A stretch of DNA of 64,000 nucleotides from Streptomyces sp. NBC_01754 (lineage in GTDB: Bacteria; Actinomycetota; Actinomycetes; Streptomycetales; Streptomycetaceae), in the NCBI RefSeq assembly GCF_035918015.1, contig NZ_CP109132.1, positions 930,001-994,000 of the forward strand, given 5' to 3'. Shown here one piece after another: positions 51,984-61,087 of the stretch. A program made the translations under genes and the position numbers. The first letter of the stretch is position 1. Each line of letters starts with the position of its first letter. The notes beneath the pieces are model-generated. The model was not told the origin of the DNA. It saw only the letters and a program-made list of their open reading frames with translations, and did not search any database.

Positions 51984-53456
51984 TCAGCTCCGGCCGGCGA
52001 CGGCGGGCCGCGCCGCGGAGCGTTCCGCGGTCCGCACCGGCCGCGGCGCGCCGCCCCGCGGAGCCGGCTGCGCGCGGCGCCGCGGGCCGTCCGCTTCCGC
52101 CGTCGGCAGGGTGCCCCCCGCGCCCGTGAGACCCACCACCGCGTGGAGTTCGGCCCCGAAGTCGGCCAGCCGGGCCAGGAACTGCCGGGTCGGGGCCGTC
52201 AGGTCCGTACCGCGTGAGCTGCGCAGCAGCAGCCGTGCGCCGATCCGGAGTTCGAGCCGGTGGATGCGCCGGGTGAGAGCCGACTGGCTGATCGAGAGGA
52301 CGGCCGCGGCGCGGTTGATGCTGCCGTGGTCGGCCACCGCTTGCAGCAGACGGAGGTCCTCCACATCGACCTCGGCCGACTTGTCGGGCAGCGCCGGCGG
52401 AGTCCGGAGACTGCGTGCGGCTGCGTCGGTGCGCCGCTCCAGCTCCGCTCGCTGCCCGCGCAGCCAGTCCGCCCACCACGGATCGCGCAGCAAGTCCCCG
52501 TGGTGCTCGGAGAACCTGCTCAGGCAGCGGGCGGTGAGCAGTGCGGCCAGCTGCTGGGCCAGGGAGCCGGGGACGACGGTGGGGTCGACCAGGAGTCCGG
52601 CCGCCCGCCTGGGCCGCTCCACCAGCGAGCGGCGTACCAGCGAGGGGGCGAACACGGCCGGGCATGCCGGGGAGCCGAGACCGATGGCGTCACCGCGCCG
52701 CAGCATCCCGCGGGCCACCGACGCGCCGGTGACCTGGATCCTTGCGGGCGAGGTGAGACCGGCCGACTGGTAGACCCTGCTCACCAGGACCTCCGCCTGG
52801 GGCCCGGCCTCGGACACCCAGTTCTCCTCGCGCAGATCGGCGAGCGAGACCGCGTCGCGGCCCGCCAGCGGATGCCCGAGGGGCAGCGTCACCCAGAGCG
52901 GGTCGTCCAGGACGTCGTACGTGCGCACGGCGCGGTCGACCGCGTGGGAGAGGGTGTTCACGCCCCAGGTGTGCGCGGCGTCCACCCGGTAGCCGGCAAA
53001 CTGCCGGAGCACCTGGGCGGGTGTGTCGTGGCTGACCGAGAGAAGAACGCCCAGGGTGTCGGCCGCGTCCTCGACCAGGTCCTCCATCAGCGGTTCGGCG
53101 GTGGCGATGTCCAGGATGCGGGGTGCGTTCAACGCCTCGGTGCCCCGCCCGTAGATCTCGGTCTGCACGGCCTGGTCGACCTGGCGGAAGAACCGCCGAC
53201 CGGCGACGAGCACCCGGGCTCCGTCCGGACTCAGCCGCACCGTACGGGCGTTGCTCAGGGTGAGCCGTAGCCCGGTGGCCTGGTCCAGGCGGTCCAGGCG
53301 ACGCCGGGCGGCCGCCGCTCTCAGCCCGGTCCTGCGGGCGGCTTCGACGAGGTCGCCGCACTGTCCGACCGCGTCCAACAGCCCCAGATCCGGACGGGAG
53401 AAGGGCAACCGCGTCAGTGGGTCGGGAACGGAGGGGACATGTATCGCAGAAGGCAC
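51984..53456 (-). CDS. claR: ClaR-type LysR-family regulator
   Basis: 490 residues with the unusual two-HTH layout of ClaR. A divergent HTH lies at the N-terminus (about 24-85, LLDAVGQCGDLVEAARRTGL). A central substrate-binding-like domain follows (about 110-330), then a canonical LysR HTH near the C-terminus (366-425, LRLLQAVADHGSINRAAAVL then SQSALTRRIHRLELRIG). ClaR of S. clavuligerus (about 431 residues) activates the late clavulanate genes (car, cyp, fd, orf12 onward). This protein is longer through an Arg/Pro-rich C-terminal tail (435-490). It lies between oppA1 and car, its position in S. clavuligerus. Confidence 0.93.
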   Translation of the reverse strand: MPSAIHVPSVPDPLTRLPFSRPDLGLLDAVGQCGDLVEAARRTGLRAAAARRRLDRLDQATGLRLTLSNARTVRLSPDGARVLVAGRRFFRQVDQAVQTEIYGRGTEALNAPRILDIATAEPLMEDLVEDAADTLGVLLSVSHDTPAQVLRQFAGYRVDAAHTWGVNTLSHAVDRAVRTYDVLDDPLWVTLPLGHPLAGRDAVSLADLREENWVSEAGPQAEVLVSRVYQSAGLTSPARIQVTGASVARGMLRRGDAIGLGSPACPAVFAPSLVRRSLVERPRRAAGLLVDPTVVPGSLAQQLAALLTARCLSRFSEHHGDLLRDPWWADWLRGQRAELERRTDAAARSLRTPPALPDKSAEVDVEDLRLLQAVADHGSINRAAAVLSISQSALTRRIHRLELRIGARLLLRSSRGTDLTAPTRQFLARLADFGAELHAVVGLTGAGGTLPTAEADGPRRRAQPAPRGGAPRPVRTAERSAARPAVAGRS

Positions 53457-53580
53457 GGACGGCTTCCTTACGGTTATGGATGACGCCTCTTCTTCACCTG
53501 TGACGGCCTGTCGCGGCTCACGTTAGGCAGGCGTTCTCTTCTCCCGCTCCTCTCACCGGGAGCGGCCCCGGACAGCGCGA

Positions 53581-53612
53581 CGGCGGGCACCGCCGCAGAG
53601 CGGTGCCCGCCG
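53581..53612 (-). terminator. Terminator of car
   Basis: CGGCGGGCACCGC (53581-53593) pairs perfectly with GCGGTGCCCGCCG (53600-53612), 6-base loop, 13 bases after the car stop on the minus strand. Confidence 0.75.
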
Positions 53613-53625
53613 GGAAGGACGTGCG

Positions 53626-54369
53626 TCAGGCCTGGTCGGTGGGGCGGATGAAGATCTCGTTGACCGTGGCGTGCGGGGGCGCGGTGACGGCGTACAGGAC
53701 CGCGCCCGCGATGTCCTCGCTCCGCAACTGGCGTATCTTCGCGACCCGTTCGGTGATCGCGGCCTTGGAGGGGGCGTGGGTGATGTGGTCGCGCAACTCG
53801 GTCTCCACGGTGCCCGGCTCGATGACCACCACGCGTACGCCGCGTTCGGTGACCTCCTGGCGCAGCCCCTCGCTGAAGCCGTTGACGGCGAACTTGCTGG
53901 CGTTGTAGACGGCGCTGCCGCGTCCGACGACGCGGGCGGCGATGGACGAGATCTGGACGACCGTGCCCTGGTTACGGATCAGTTCCGGGAGCGCCGCGTG
54001 GGTCATGTACATCAGGCCCATGACGTTGGTGTCCATCATCCGGGTCCAGTCGGTGGTGTCGGCGTTCTCCACCGGTCCGAGCAGCATCAGTCCGGCGTTG
54101 TTCACCAGGATGTCGAGCCTGCCGAGCGTGTCGACGGTGAGGCGTACGGCGGCGGCCGCGGCCTGCTCGTCGGTGACGTCCAGGTCGAGGACGCGGGCGG
54201 TCGCGCCCTCGGCCTCCAGTTCGCCGCGCAGCGCTTCGAGGCGGTCTACACGGCGGGCGGCGAGGACGACCGAGGCCCCGGCTGCGGCAAGGGCGCGTGC
54301 GGTGGCCCGGCCGATTCCTGAGCTGGCTCCGGTGACGAGTGCGACTTTTCCCTGTAGCGATGAACTCAT
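53626..54369 (-). CDS. car: Clavulanate-9-aldehyde reductase (Car/Cad)
   Basis: 247 residues, the exact length of S. clavuligerus clavulanic acid dehydrogenase. Short-chain dehydrogenase features are complete: GASSGIG (14-20), NNAG (90-93), S142, Y155 and K159 (VYNASKF). The segments LLGPVENADTTDWTRMMDTN and the C-terminal ATVNEIFIRPTDQ are nearly those of Cad. It reduces clavulanate-9-aldehyde with NADPH in the last step. Its presence, with cyp and ferredoxin, points to a 5R clavulanic-acid route rather than 5S clavams. Confidence 0.96.
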   Translation of the reverse strand: MSSSLQGKVALVTGASSGIGRATARALAAAGASVVLAARRVDRLEALRGELEAEGATARVLDLDVTDEQAAAAAVRLTVDTLGRLDILVNNAGLMLLGPVENADTTDWTRMMDTNVMGLMYMTHAALPELIRNQGTVVQISSIAARVVGRGSAVYNASKFAVNGFSEGLRQEVTERGVRVVVIEPGTVETELRDHITHAPSKAAITERVAKIRQLRSEDIAGAVLYAVTAPPHATVNEIFIRPTDQA

Positions 54370-54630
54370 CTGCTCCTCGTTCTCAGGGTGGTGAACCGGG
54401 CGGGGGGGGTGCGGACCGGGAATCCGGCCGAAAGGCGTCCGACGGTGCCGCGCGCCGACCGTACCAGCCGGGTGGACGCCCGCTGAACGGCTGCCGGTGG
54501 CCGATGCTATGTGTGTTCGTGGCCGGTTATGCGGGTCCGCCCGCCCCGTGGGGGAGGGCGGACGACGGGTGGTGAGGATGGGCCCGCTACTTCACGTCGG
54601 CACGCCCGTGCAGCGACAGATGGGAGCCCC

Positions 54631-55863
54631 ATGACGCAGGACGCAGCGTCCCCGAAGGTGACGGCCGCGCCGTCCTACCCGATGGAGCGCGTCTCCCCGA
54701 TCGATCCGCCACCGCCGCTCGCCCTGTTGAGGTCCGGCCCCGCAGCGAGCCGGATCACGATGTGGGACGGCAGCCAGGTGTGGCTGGTGACGGCGCACCC
54801 GCATGTCCGGACGGTGCTGGCCGACCGCCGGTTCACCGCGGTGACCAGCGCCCCCGGCTTCCCGATGATGACGACCACGTCCGTCCTGGTGCGGGACAAG
54901 CCGCACACCGCCTCCTTCATCCGTATGGACGATCCGGACCATTCGCGGCTGCGGTCCATGCTCACCCGTGACTTCCTGCACGGCAGAGCGGAGTCGATGC
55001 GACCGGTGCTGCGGGAGCACCTGGACGAGATACTGGGCGCGCTGGTGAAGCGCGAGCGCCCGGTGGACCTGGTGCGCGGGCTGACGATCCCGGTCCCGTC
55101 GCGGGTCATCGCCCTGCTGTTCGGGGTCTCCGACGAGCAGCGCGAGCTGATCGAGAACCGGGCCGGGATCCTCATCGACCGCGGTTACCGCCCCGAGCAG
55201 GTCGCCGCCGCCCGCGACCAGCTGGACGGCCTGCTGCACGACGTGGTCGAGGAGCGCATGCGGATGCCCGAACCGGGCGACGACCTGCTGAGTCGGCTGG
55301 TGGTCGATCAGGTGCGCACGGGCAGGCTGACCGTCCAGGAGATGGTCCCGATGTGCCGGCTGCTGCTGGTGGCCGGGCACGGGACGACGACCAGTCAGGC
55401 CAGTCTCAGTCTGCTGAGTCTGGTCACCGACCAGGGCCTGGCCGACGCGCTGGCCAAGGCCCCGGAATTGCTGCCCAGGGCGGTCGAGGAGCTGTTGCGC
55501 TACCACTCCATCGTGCAGAACGGGCTGGCCCGTGCGGCGCTGGAGGACGTGGAACTGGGCGATGTCACGATCCGGGCCGGTGAGGGCGTGGTCGTGTCGC
55601 TGTCCGCGGGCAACCGCGACGACGCGGTCTTCCCGTCCCCCGACAGCCTGGACCCGCACCGGGACGCCCGCCGGCATCTGGCCTTCGGCCACGGCATCCA
55701 CCAGTGCCTGGGTCAGTGGCTGGCCAAGGTGGAGCTGGAGGAGATGCTGGCCGCCGTGCTGCGCTGGATGCCCGGTGCCCGGCTCGCCGTTCCGTTCGAG
55801 GAACTCGACTTCCGGCACGAGGTGTCCAGCTACGGGCTCGGCGCGCTGCCGGTGACCTGGTGA
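54631..55863 (+). CDS. cyp: Clavam cytochrome P450
   Basis: 410 residues from ATG 54631 (GGGAG upstream). P450 motifs are complete: I-helix VAGHGTTTSQ (248-254), ExxR at E287-R290 and heme loop FGHGIHQCLG with C359. S. clavuligerus CYP105M1 (cyp in the cluster) is essential for clavulanate and has been proposed to act in the step from N-glycyl-clavaminate toward clavaldehyde. The ferredoxin gene overlaps its stop by 4 bases, so the electron donor is coupled. It is divergent from car. Confidence 0.95.
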   Translation: MTQDAASPKVTAAPSYPMERVSPIDPPPPLALLRSGPAASRITMWDGSQVWLVTAHPHVRTVLADRRFTAVTSAPGFPMMTTTSVLVRDKPHTASFIRMDDPDHSRLRSMLTRDFLHGRAESMRPVLREHLDEILGALVKRERPVDLVRGLTIPVPSRVIALLFGVSDEQRELIENRAGILIDRGYRPEQVAAARDQLDGLLHDVVEERMRMPEPGDDLLSRLVVDQVRTGRLTVQEMVPMCRLLLVAGHGTTTSQASLSLLSLVTDQGLADALAKAPELLPRAVEELLRYHSIVQNGLARAALEDVELGDVTIRAGEGVVVSLSAGNRDDAVFPSPDSLDPHRDARRHLAFGHGIHQCLGQWLAKVELEEMLAAVLRWMPGARLAVPFEELDFRHEVSSYGLGALPVTW

Positions 55864-56072
55864 GCACCGGCCGGCTGACCGTGGCCGTGGACACGGACGT
55901 CTGCTGCGCGATGGGCCGGTGCGCGGCGACGGAGCCGAAGGTCTTCGGCCAGGCCACGGACAGCGGCACCGTCGTCCTGCTTCTGGCCGAACCTCCGGCC
56001 GAACTGCGCGAGTCGGTCCGGCTGTGCGCCGATCTCTGCCCGTGTTCGGCCATCACCGTCACCGAAGATTGA
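55860..56072 (+). CDS. fd: Ferredoxin, [3Fe-4S] type
   Basis: 70 residues. The GTG start lies within the cyp stop (GTGA), which fixes it. Cys ligands are in DVCCAMGRCAA and LCADLCPCSAI, the pattern of actinobacterial P450-partner ferredoxins. It passes electrons to the P450 beside it. Confidence 0.95.
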   Translation: MSTGRLTVAVDTDVCCAMGRCAATEPKVFGQATDSGTVVLLLAEPPAELRESVRLCADLCPCSAITVTED

Positions 56073-56104
56073 CACCACCGGTCGGCAACGGCCTTCGAGG
56101 AGTG

Positions 56105-57412
56105 ATGATGATCGATCTGCCCGGTTCCGACGCCTCCGTCCGCCCGAACGCGCAGGCCGTGCTCGACGCGGACGACACCACCCTCGGGCGGCGTACCCAC
56201 TGGGCGGTGGAACTGCTCACCACCCCCGAGACACCCCGGGACGAGGACCTGTCCGGGAACTTCGTGCCCGCCTTCCTCGCCCGGCATCCACAGGGGTTCG
56301 CGGCGACGCTCGAACAGTGGCGCGGCCAGGGCCGCTTCACCGTCACCGACTACCAGCCGGTGGCACACAAGTCGTGGGTGACCCTGGAAGGGCCGACGGG
56401 GTCGCGCTCCACGCTGTCGCTGACGCTCGACTCCACCGGCCTGATCCGGGTGCTGCACCTGGGCCCGGAGGTGGTGACGCCCCCGGTGCGCGCGTGGTCC
56501 GACCTGGCGCGGGCGCTGGAGCAGCCGGGGGTGACGTGGTCGGCACTGGTGACCCGGACGGACGGTGGGTCGGCCGAGACCCTGTACGCCAAGGACGCCG
56601 ACCGGCCGATGCCCAACGGCTCCTCGTACAAGTTGTATCTGATGCGGGCGCTGGCGGAGGCGGTGGCCACGGGCGCCGTGCGGTGGGACGACGAGGTGAC
56701 CGTCACACCGGCCCTGCGCAGCCTGCCCACCGGGGACATGCAGGAACTGCCGGACGGCACCCGGGTCCCGGTGCGCGAGACGGCGTACAAGATGATCGCG
56801 ATGAGCGACAACACCGCCGCCGACCTGATCCAGGACCTGCTCGGCCGGGACGCGGTGGAGCGCGCCGTGGTGGACGGCGGTCACAGCGATCCGGCGCTAC
56901 TGCGACCGTTCCTGACGAGCCATGAGGTCTTCGAGATCGGCTGGGGCGCCTCTGAGCTGCGGGCCGGGTGGGCGGCTTCGGACGAGGCCGGCCGCAGGCG
57001 TCTGCTGGAGCGGATCGCCGGCCCGATCACCGTGCGCGGCTCCGATCTCGGTCCGACCGTGCACCAGTTGGGCCTGGACTGGCACATGAGCGCCTGGGAC
57101 GTGGCACGGGTCCTGGGCGCACTGGTGGAGGACGGGGTACGGGACGCGAGCGGGGTCGTGAACGCCGTGCTCACGGCATACCCCGGGGTCCCGATCGACT
57201 CGGCCCGCTGGCCTCGCGCTGTGTTCAAGGGCGGTTCGTGCCCCGGGGTGATGATGTTCTGCTGGCTGCTCGAGGACGCTGGCGGCGTCCGGTACACAAT
57301 CGTGCTCCAGCAGTGTGCCGACGACCAGAAGCTGATCGGTGACGGGCAGTTCCTGCGGGGCGTGGGCGGCCGCGTCATCGAATCCAGCCTGCTCTCCGGT
57401 ACCTCCCGGTGA
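56105..57412 (+). CDS. orf12: Orf12: beta-lactamase-like protein of the clavulanate pathway
   Basis: 435 residues from ATG 56105 (GAGGAG upstream; a second ATG follows directly). The N-terminal domain (to about 125) corresponds to the steroid-isomerase-like domain of ORF12. The C-terminal domain is class A beta-lactamase-like with SSYK at S173-K176 and SDN at S234-N236, both at the published S. clavuligerus numbers, and FKGGS in place of KTG. ORF12 is essential for clavulanate, has weak cephalosporin esterase activity, and has been linked to the double inversion to 5R. Its TGA overlaps the start of orf13. Confidence 0.95.
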   Translation: MMIDLPGSDASVRPNAQAVLDADDTTLGRRTHWAVELLTTPETPRDEDLSGNFVPAFLARHPQGFAATLEQWRGQGRFTVTDYQPVAHKSWVTLEGPTGSRSTLSLTLDSTGLIRVLHLGPEVVTPPVRAWSDLARALEQPGVTWSALVTRTDGGSAETLYAKDADRPMPNGSSYKLYLMRALAEAVATGAVRWDDEVTVTPALRSLPTGDMQELPDGTRVPVRETAYKMIAMSDNTAADLIQDLLGRDAVERAVVDGGHSDPALLRPFLTSHEVFEIGWGASELRAGWAASDEAGRRRLLERIAGPITVRGSDLGPTVHQLGLDWHMSAWDVARVLGALVEDGVRDASGVVNAVLTAYPGVPIDSARWPRAVFKGGSCPGVMMFCWLLEDAGGVRYTIVLQQCADDQKLIGDGQFLRGVGGRVIESSLLSGTSR

Positions 57413-58395
57413 CCGCCAGGGACCGGTCCCTGGCCGTGCTGGTGGCCGTGCTCTGGGGGCTGAACTTCCTCGCGGTGCGGGTCGGCCTCGACCACTTCCC
57501 GCCGTTCTTCCTCGCGGCGCTGCGGTATCTGGTGCTGGCCGTGCCGGTCGTCCTGTTCGTGCCGCGCCCCGGGGTGCGGCTGCGCTGGCTTCTCGGGTAC
57601 GGACTGGGCTTCGGTGTGGCCCAGTTCGGACTGTTGTTCCTCGCCATCGAACAGGGCATGCCGTCGGGTCTGGCGTCCGTGGTGGTGCAGGCGTCGGCGC
57701 CGTTCACCGTGCTGCTGGGGGCACTGCTCCTGCGCGAGCGGGTCACCCGGCGGCAGCTGGCCGGAATCGGGCTGGCGGTGGTGGGGATGGCCGTGATCGC
57801 CGTGGACCGGGCGCGGACGGCGCCGCTGCTGCCACTGGTGCTGACCGTGCTCGCCGCCTTCGGCTGGGCGGTCGGCAACCTGGCGAGCCGCCAGGCGAAG
57901 CCCCGGTATCCCTTGCGTTTCGCGCTGTGGATGGCGGTGGTCCCACCGCTGCCGCTGTTGGCGCTGTCGGCCGTGATGGAGGGACCGGACACGGGATGGC
58001 GGGCGTTGGGGTCGGCGTTCGGCCCCGGCGGCTGGCCGAGCCTGGTCGCACTCGTCTACATCGCGGTGCTGGGCAGCGTCGTGGGATCCGGGATCTGGAC
58101 GGCGCTGCTCAAGCGCTACCCGGCCGGTGTGGTGGCGCCGTTCTCGATGCTGGTGCCGGTGGTCGGTATGGCGGGTGCCTGGCTGGCGTTGCACGAGCGG
58201 CCCACGGGGTGGGCGGTGGCCGGTGGGACGGCCGTGGTCGCCGGGGTGCTTCTCGGAACGGGCTGGCTGCCGCGCTTCCTGCGCGGGCGTACGGGCGGTA
58301 CGGCTGCCCCCCGTCCCCGAGGAGGCGGGGGGCGAACACCGGACAGTCAGCCGGCCGGGGCGACCGGCGCCTCCCAGGAGACCCAGCGTTCCTGA
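57409..58395 (+). CDS. orf13: Orf13: EamA/DMT-family exporter
   Basis: 328 residues with ten hydrophobic segments in two EamA repeats: LAVLVAVLWGLNFLAVRVGL at the start, and the second half with TVLAAFGWAVGNLASRQAK and YPAGVVAPFSMLVPVVGMAG. Orf13 is the proposed exporter of clavulanic acid or a precursor. The GTG start overlaps the orf12 stop (GTGA). Its 3' end overlaps the convergent orf14 by 49 bases. Confidence 0.92.
   Translation: MTARDRSLAVLVAVLWGLNFLAVRVGLDHFPPFFLAALRYLVLAVPVVLFVPRPGVRLRWLLGYGLGFGVAQFGLLFLAIEQGMPSGLASVVVQASAPFTVLLGALLLRERVTRRQLAGIGLAVVGMAVIAVDRARTAPLLPLVLTVLAAFGWAVGNLASRQAKPRYPLRFALWMAVVPPLPLLALSAVMEGPDTGWRALGSAFGPGGWPSLVALVYIAVLGSVVGSGIWTALLKRYPAGVVAPFSMLVPVVGMAGAWLALHERPTGWAVAGGTAVVAGVLLGTGWLPRFLRGRTGGTAAPRPRGGGGRTPDSQPAGATGASQETQRS
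58306..58333. terminator. Hairpin in the overlapping orf13/orf14 ends
   Basis: GCCCCCCG (58306-58313) pairs with CGGGGGGC (58326-58333) around 12 bases that can pair further. It lies within the end of orf13 and just past the orf14 stop. Confidence 0.5.
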
Positions 58396-59378
58396 GGGAC
58401 GAAGCCCATGGCCTCGTTGAGGGCGATCATCGGACGGTTGTCGTCGGCGTTGGCCGTCTCGATCAGCCGTACCCGGGGTTCGTACTCCCGTACATGGGCG
58501 AGGTTGGCGAGCTTGAGCAGCAGACCCAGGCGGTGGCCCCGGTGGGCGGACGCCACCACCGTCATGCCCTGGAGGGCGTACTCCGGGTTGCCTGTGGTCT
58601 TGGAGGCGCTGGTGAAGCCGGCCAGCTCCCCGGTCTCCTCGTGGACCGCGCCCACATGGTAGGCACGCCGCCCGCGGCCCACCCGCATGCGCTCGTAGCG
58701 CCGCACATGACTGGTGCGGATCGCCTCGGGCCGCCGGTCCCAGGTTTCGGGCGGGCTCTCGCCGAGCGACTGGCCGAGTTCGGACACGGCTGTCGCGAAC
58801 GCGTCGGGCGTGACGGTCCCCCAGCGCTGGAGCCGGTAACCGGCCGGGACCGCGGGGATCCCGTCGGCCAGCGGATCGTGCGCGTCCAGGTCGAGCCACT
58901 GGTGGACGCCCTCCGGGCCGTCGGACGGGGTGGCACCCAGCGCCGCCGCGAACGCGGCCGGGCCTGTGTCCCGGGGCGGACCACCGGGCAGCGCCTGGAC
59001 CAGATCGGCGACCAGGAGTGTGCGGCCGTGCTGTCCGGCCAGGGCGTGGGCCCGTCGGAACAGGGCGGTCCCGATCCCCTGGCGGCGCTCCTTGCGCGCG
59101 GTCAGCAACTGGTCGACGGCGGCGACCGGTGCCCCGTCCGGGAGCACGAGGCGCAGCGCCCCGACGGCCTGCCCGCCGAGGAAGGCGACCTCGCCGGCGA
59201 GGGTGGTGTCCGGCGGTGCGAAGCGCACCGAGCCGACCAGGTCGGCCGCGCAGGGTGGGGCGGCCGACGGCGGGACGTCCTCGGCACTGTCCGTGGTCAG
59301 CCTCAGCCAGGCGTCGAGCGTGCCCGTGTCACCGGCGTCCAGCGGGACGAACCGGAGATCCTCTGCGGTGTTGTTCAT
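58347..59378 (-). CDS. orf14: Orf14: tandem GNAT acetyltransferase-like protein
   Basis: 343 residues with two GNAT folds. The first has LLTARKERRQGIGTALFRRA (about 92-111), a good acetyl-CoA loop; the second has VVASAHRGHRLGLLLKLANL (about 278-297) and ends with NEAMGFVPQERWVSWE. Orf14 of S. clavuligerus binds acetyl-CoA in its N-terminal half; its substrate is not known, although knock-outs lower clavulanate. The ATG at 59378 overlaps the oppA2 stop, fixing the start and the operon gcaS-orf16-oppA2-orf14. Confidence 0.93.
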   Translation of the reverse strand: MNNTAEDLRFVPLDAGDTGTLDAWLRLTTDSAEDVPPSAAPPCAADLVGSVRFAPPDTTLAGEVAFLGGQAVGALRLVLPDGAPVAAVDQLLTARKERRQGIGTALFRRAHALAGQHGRTLLVADLVQALPGGPPRDTGPAAFAAALGATPSDGPEGVHQWLDLDAHDPLADGIPAVPAGYRLQRWGTVTPDAFATAVSELGQSLGESPPETWDRRPEAIRTSHVRRYERMRVGRGRRAYHVGAVHEETGELAGFTSASKTTGNPEYALQGMTVVASAHRGHRLGLLLKLANLAHVREYEPRVRLIETANADDNRPMIALNEAMGFVPQERWVSWEAPVAPAG

Positions 59379-61087
59379 ACGGAGTCGTTCTCCCGGTCGG
59401 TGCGGGTGTCGGTGACGCCCATGGCCTGGATGTCGTACAGGCCGAAGGCGGGGTGTACATAGGCGTTGGTGACGCGAGGGCCCCGGTAGTGCAGGGTCTT
59501 GTCGTGGACCAGCGGGAGGATGACCGCATGCTCCATGACCCGGCGCTCCACCTCGCGCCACAGTTCGGCGCAGGTACCGGGGTCGGCGGTGTGCAGCCCC
59601 GTGTCGATCAGTTCGTTGATCTCGGGGTCGTCGAGTTCGGCGATGTTCCAGTTGCCGCCGCCGGGCCGGATCAGCCGGCCGTCCACCAGGGGTGCCAGGA
59701 AGCCGTACTCGGTGGGGAAGTCGGCGCCCCAGTCGGTGACGATCAGGCCGAGTCCGTGCTTGCGGACGGTCTCCGGTGAACCCGCGCCCTGGCTGAAGTA
59801 GGTGGCGACGTCGAGTTCCTTGACGGTCAGCCGGATGCCGACCCGGGCGACGGACTCCACGACCGCGTCGGCGACCAGCCGGAACTTGCCCCGCTGGGTG
59901 CCGATGACCGCGTCGAAACCGTCGGGCAGCCCGGCGGCCCGGAGTTCGGCGCGGGCGGCGTCGAGGTCGCCACGCAGATCCGGGCCGGTCGGGTAACGGT
60001 CCAGCGCCTGGTGGGCGGCAAGCCTCGGCGGGAAGAGCGCCGTGGTCAGATCGCCTCCGGTGACGGGCCCGCCCCGGGCCGTCTGGAGCAGGATCTTGTC
60101 GGCCGCGTAGTGCACGGCCCGGCGTACGTGCACGTTGTCGAAGGGCGGTATGTGGGGCTGGAGCGAGACGAAGTGCAGGAAGCTCGTCTTCGGGTTGTCG
60201 GTGCGTGAGCGCAGCACGGGATCACCGGCGAGGCGGTGCTGGGCGGCGTGCTGGAGGCCACGGCCCTCCAGGTTCACGTCGAACTCCCCCGCCGTCAGCC
60301 GCTCGTCCATCTCGTCCGGGTCGAGGCCGATGGTGACGTCCACCCGGTTCGGGAGCGCGAGCCGCACGGGGTCGGTGGACCGGTCCCAGTGGGGGTTGCG
60401 TTCCAGCTGGAGTCTGCTTCCCGGTCGGTGCTCGGCGACACGGTAGGGACCGGTGCAGCGCGGGTCCTCGCCGTAGCGAGCGCCGGTGTCGGCCCGCCGG
60501 GGCACCGGGGAGACGCAGGGCTGGGCCATCAGGTGGTCGAAGTCGGAGAACGGGGCGCGCAGCCGGAAGACGATCGTGCGCGGGTCGGGGGTGAGCACGG
60601 CGGGCAGGCCGTCCTCGCCGCCGTCCCGGTAGGGCCCGGCGTACGGGCGGTCCGGGTCGTCCAGGAGCGGCACCAGGTAGGTGGGGCCGCCGGGGAGCAC
60701 GTCCTGGGCGAAGATCCGCTGGACGGCGTAGCGTACGTCGTCCGAGGTCACCGGGGTGCCGTCGTCGAAGCGGACGCCTTCGCGGAGCCGGTAGGTCCAG
60801 GTCCGGCAGCCGTCGCTCGGCACCCCCGGTGCCTCGGCCAGGTCGGGTACGGGGACGAGACCCGCCGGGCCCGGGTCGGTGGGGTAGGCCATCAGAGTGC
60901 GGTTGAGCAGGCGTTGCAGCAGCCACACCCAGACGTAGTAGGTCCGTGCGGGGTCGAGGGAGTCGACATCGGCGGAGGAGACCAGGCGCAGGGTGCCCCC
61001 GCGCCGGTCGGAGGGGTTGACCCTCGCTCCGACAGCGGCGTTCCAGCCTCCGCTCTCTCGCTCCTGAAGGTCGGTGGCGTCGCTCAT
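59375..61087 (-). CDS. oppA2: Oligopeptide-binding protein OppA2
   Basis: 570 residues of solute-binding family 5, with RRGGTLRLVSSADVDSLDPA, TWTYRLREGVRFDDGTPVT, NPHWDRSTDPVR and WGADFPTEYGFLAP. OppA2 is required for clavulanate in S. clavuligerus and mutants accumulate N-glycyl-clavaminate derivatives, so it acts after GcaS. As in OppA1 no signal peptide or lipobox is visible at the chosen ATG (61087), which overlaps the orf16 stop by 4 bases; a longer frame upstream lacks one too. Confidence 0.94.
   Translation of the reverse strand: MSDATDLQERESGGWNAAVGARVNPSDRRGGTLRLVSSADVDSLDPARTYYVWVWLLQRLLNRTLMAYPTDPGPAGLVPVPDLAEAPGVPSDGCRTWTYRLREGVRFDDGTPVTSDDVRYAVQRIFAQDVLPGGPTYLVPLLDDPDRPYAGPYRDGGEDGLPAVLTPDPRTIVFRLRAPFSDFDHLMAQPCVSPVPRRADTGARYGEDPRCTGPYRVAEHRPGSRLQLERNPHWDRSTDPVRLALPNRVDVTIGLDPDEMDERLTAGEFDVNLEGRGLQHAAQHRLAGDPVLRSRTDNPKTSFLHFVSLQPHIPPFDNVHVRRAVHYAADKILLQTARGGPVTGGDLTTALFPPRLAAHQALDRYPTGPDLRGDLDAARAELRAAGLPDGFDAVIGTQRGKFRLVADAVVESVARVGIRLTVKELDVATYFSQGAGSPETVRKHGLGLIVTDWGADFPTEYGFLAPLVDGRLIRPGGGNWNIAELDDPEINELIDTGLHTADPGTCAELWREVERRVMEHAVILPLVHDKTLHYRGPRVTNAYVHPAFGLYDIQAMGVTDTRTDRENDSV

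Noticed and set aside
56105..57412. Ordinary class A beta-lactamase (resistance gene)
   Set aside because: There is no signal peptide, there is an extra N-terminal domain, and S173/S234 numbering and gene position match ORF12 of the clavulanate pathway.
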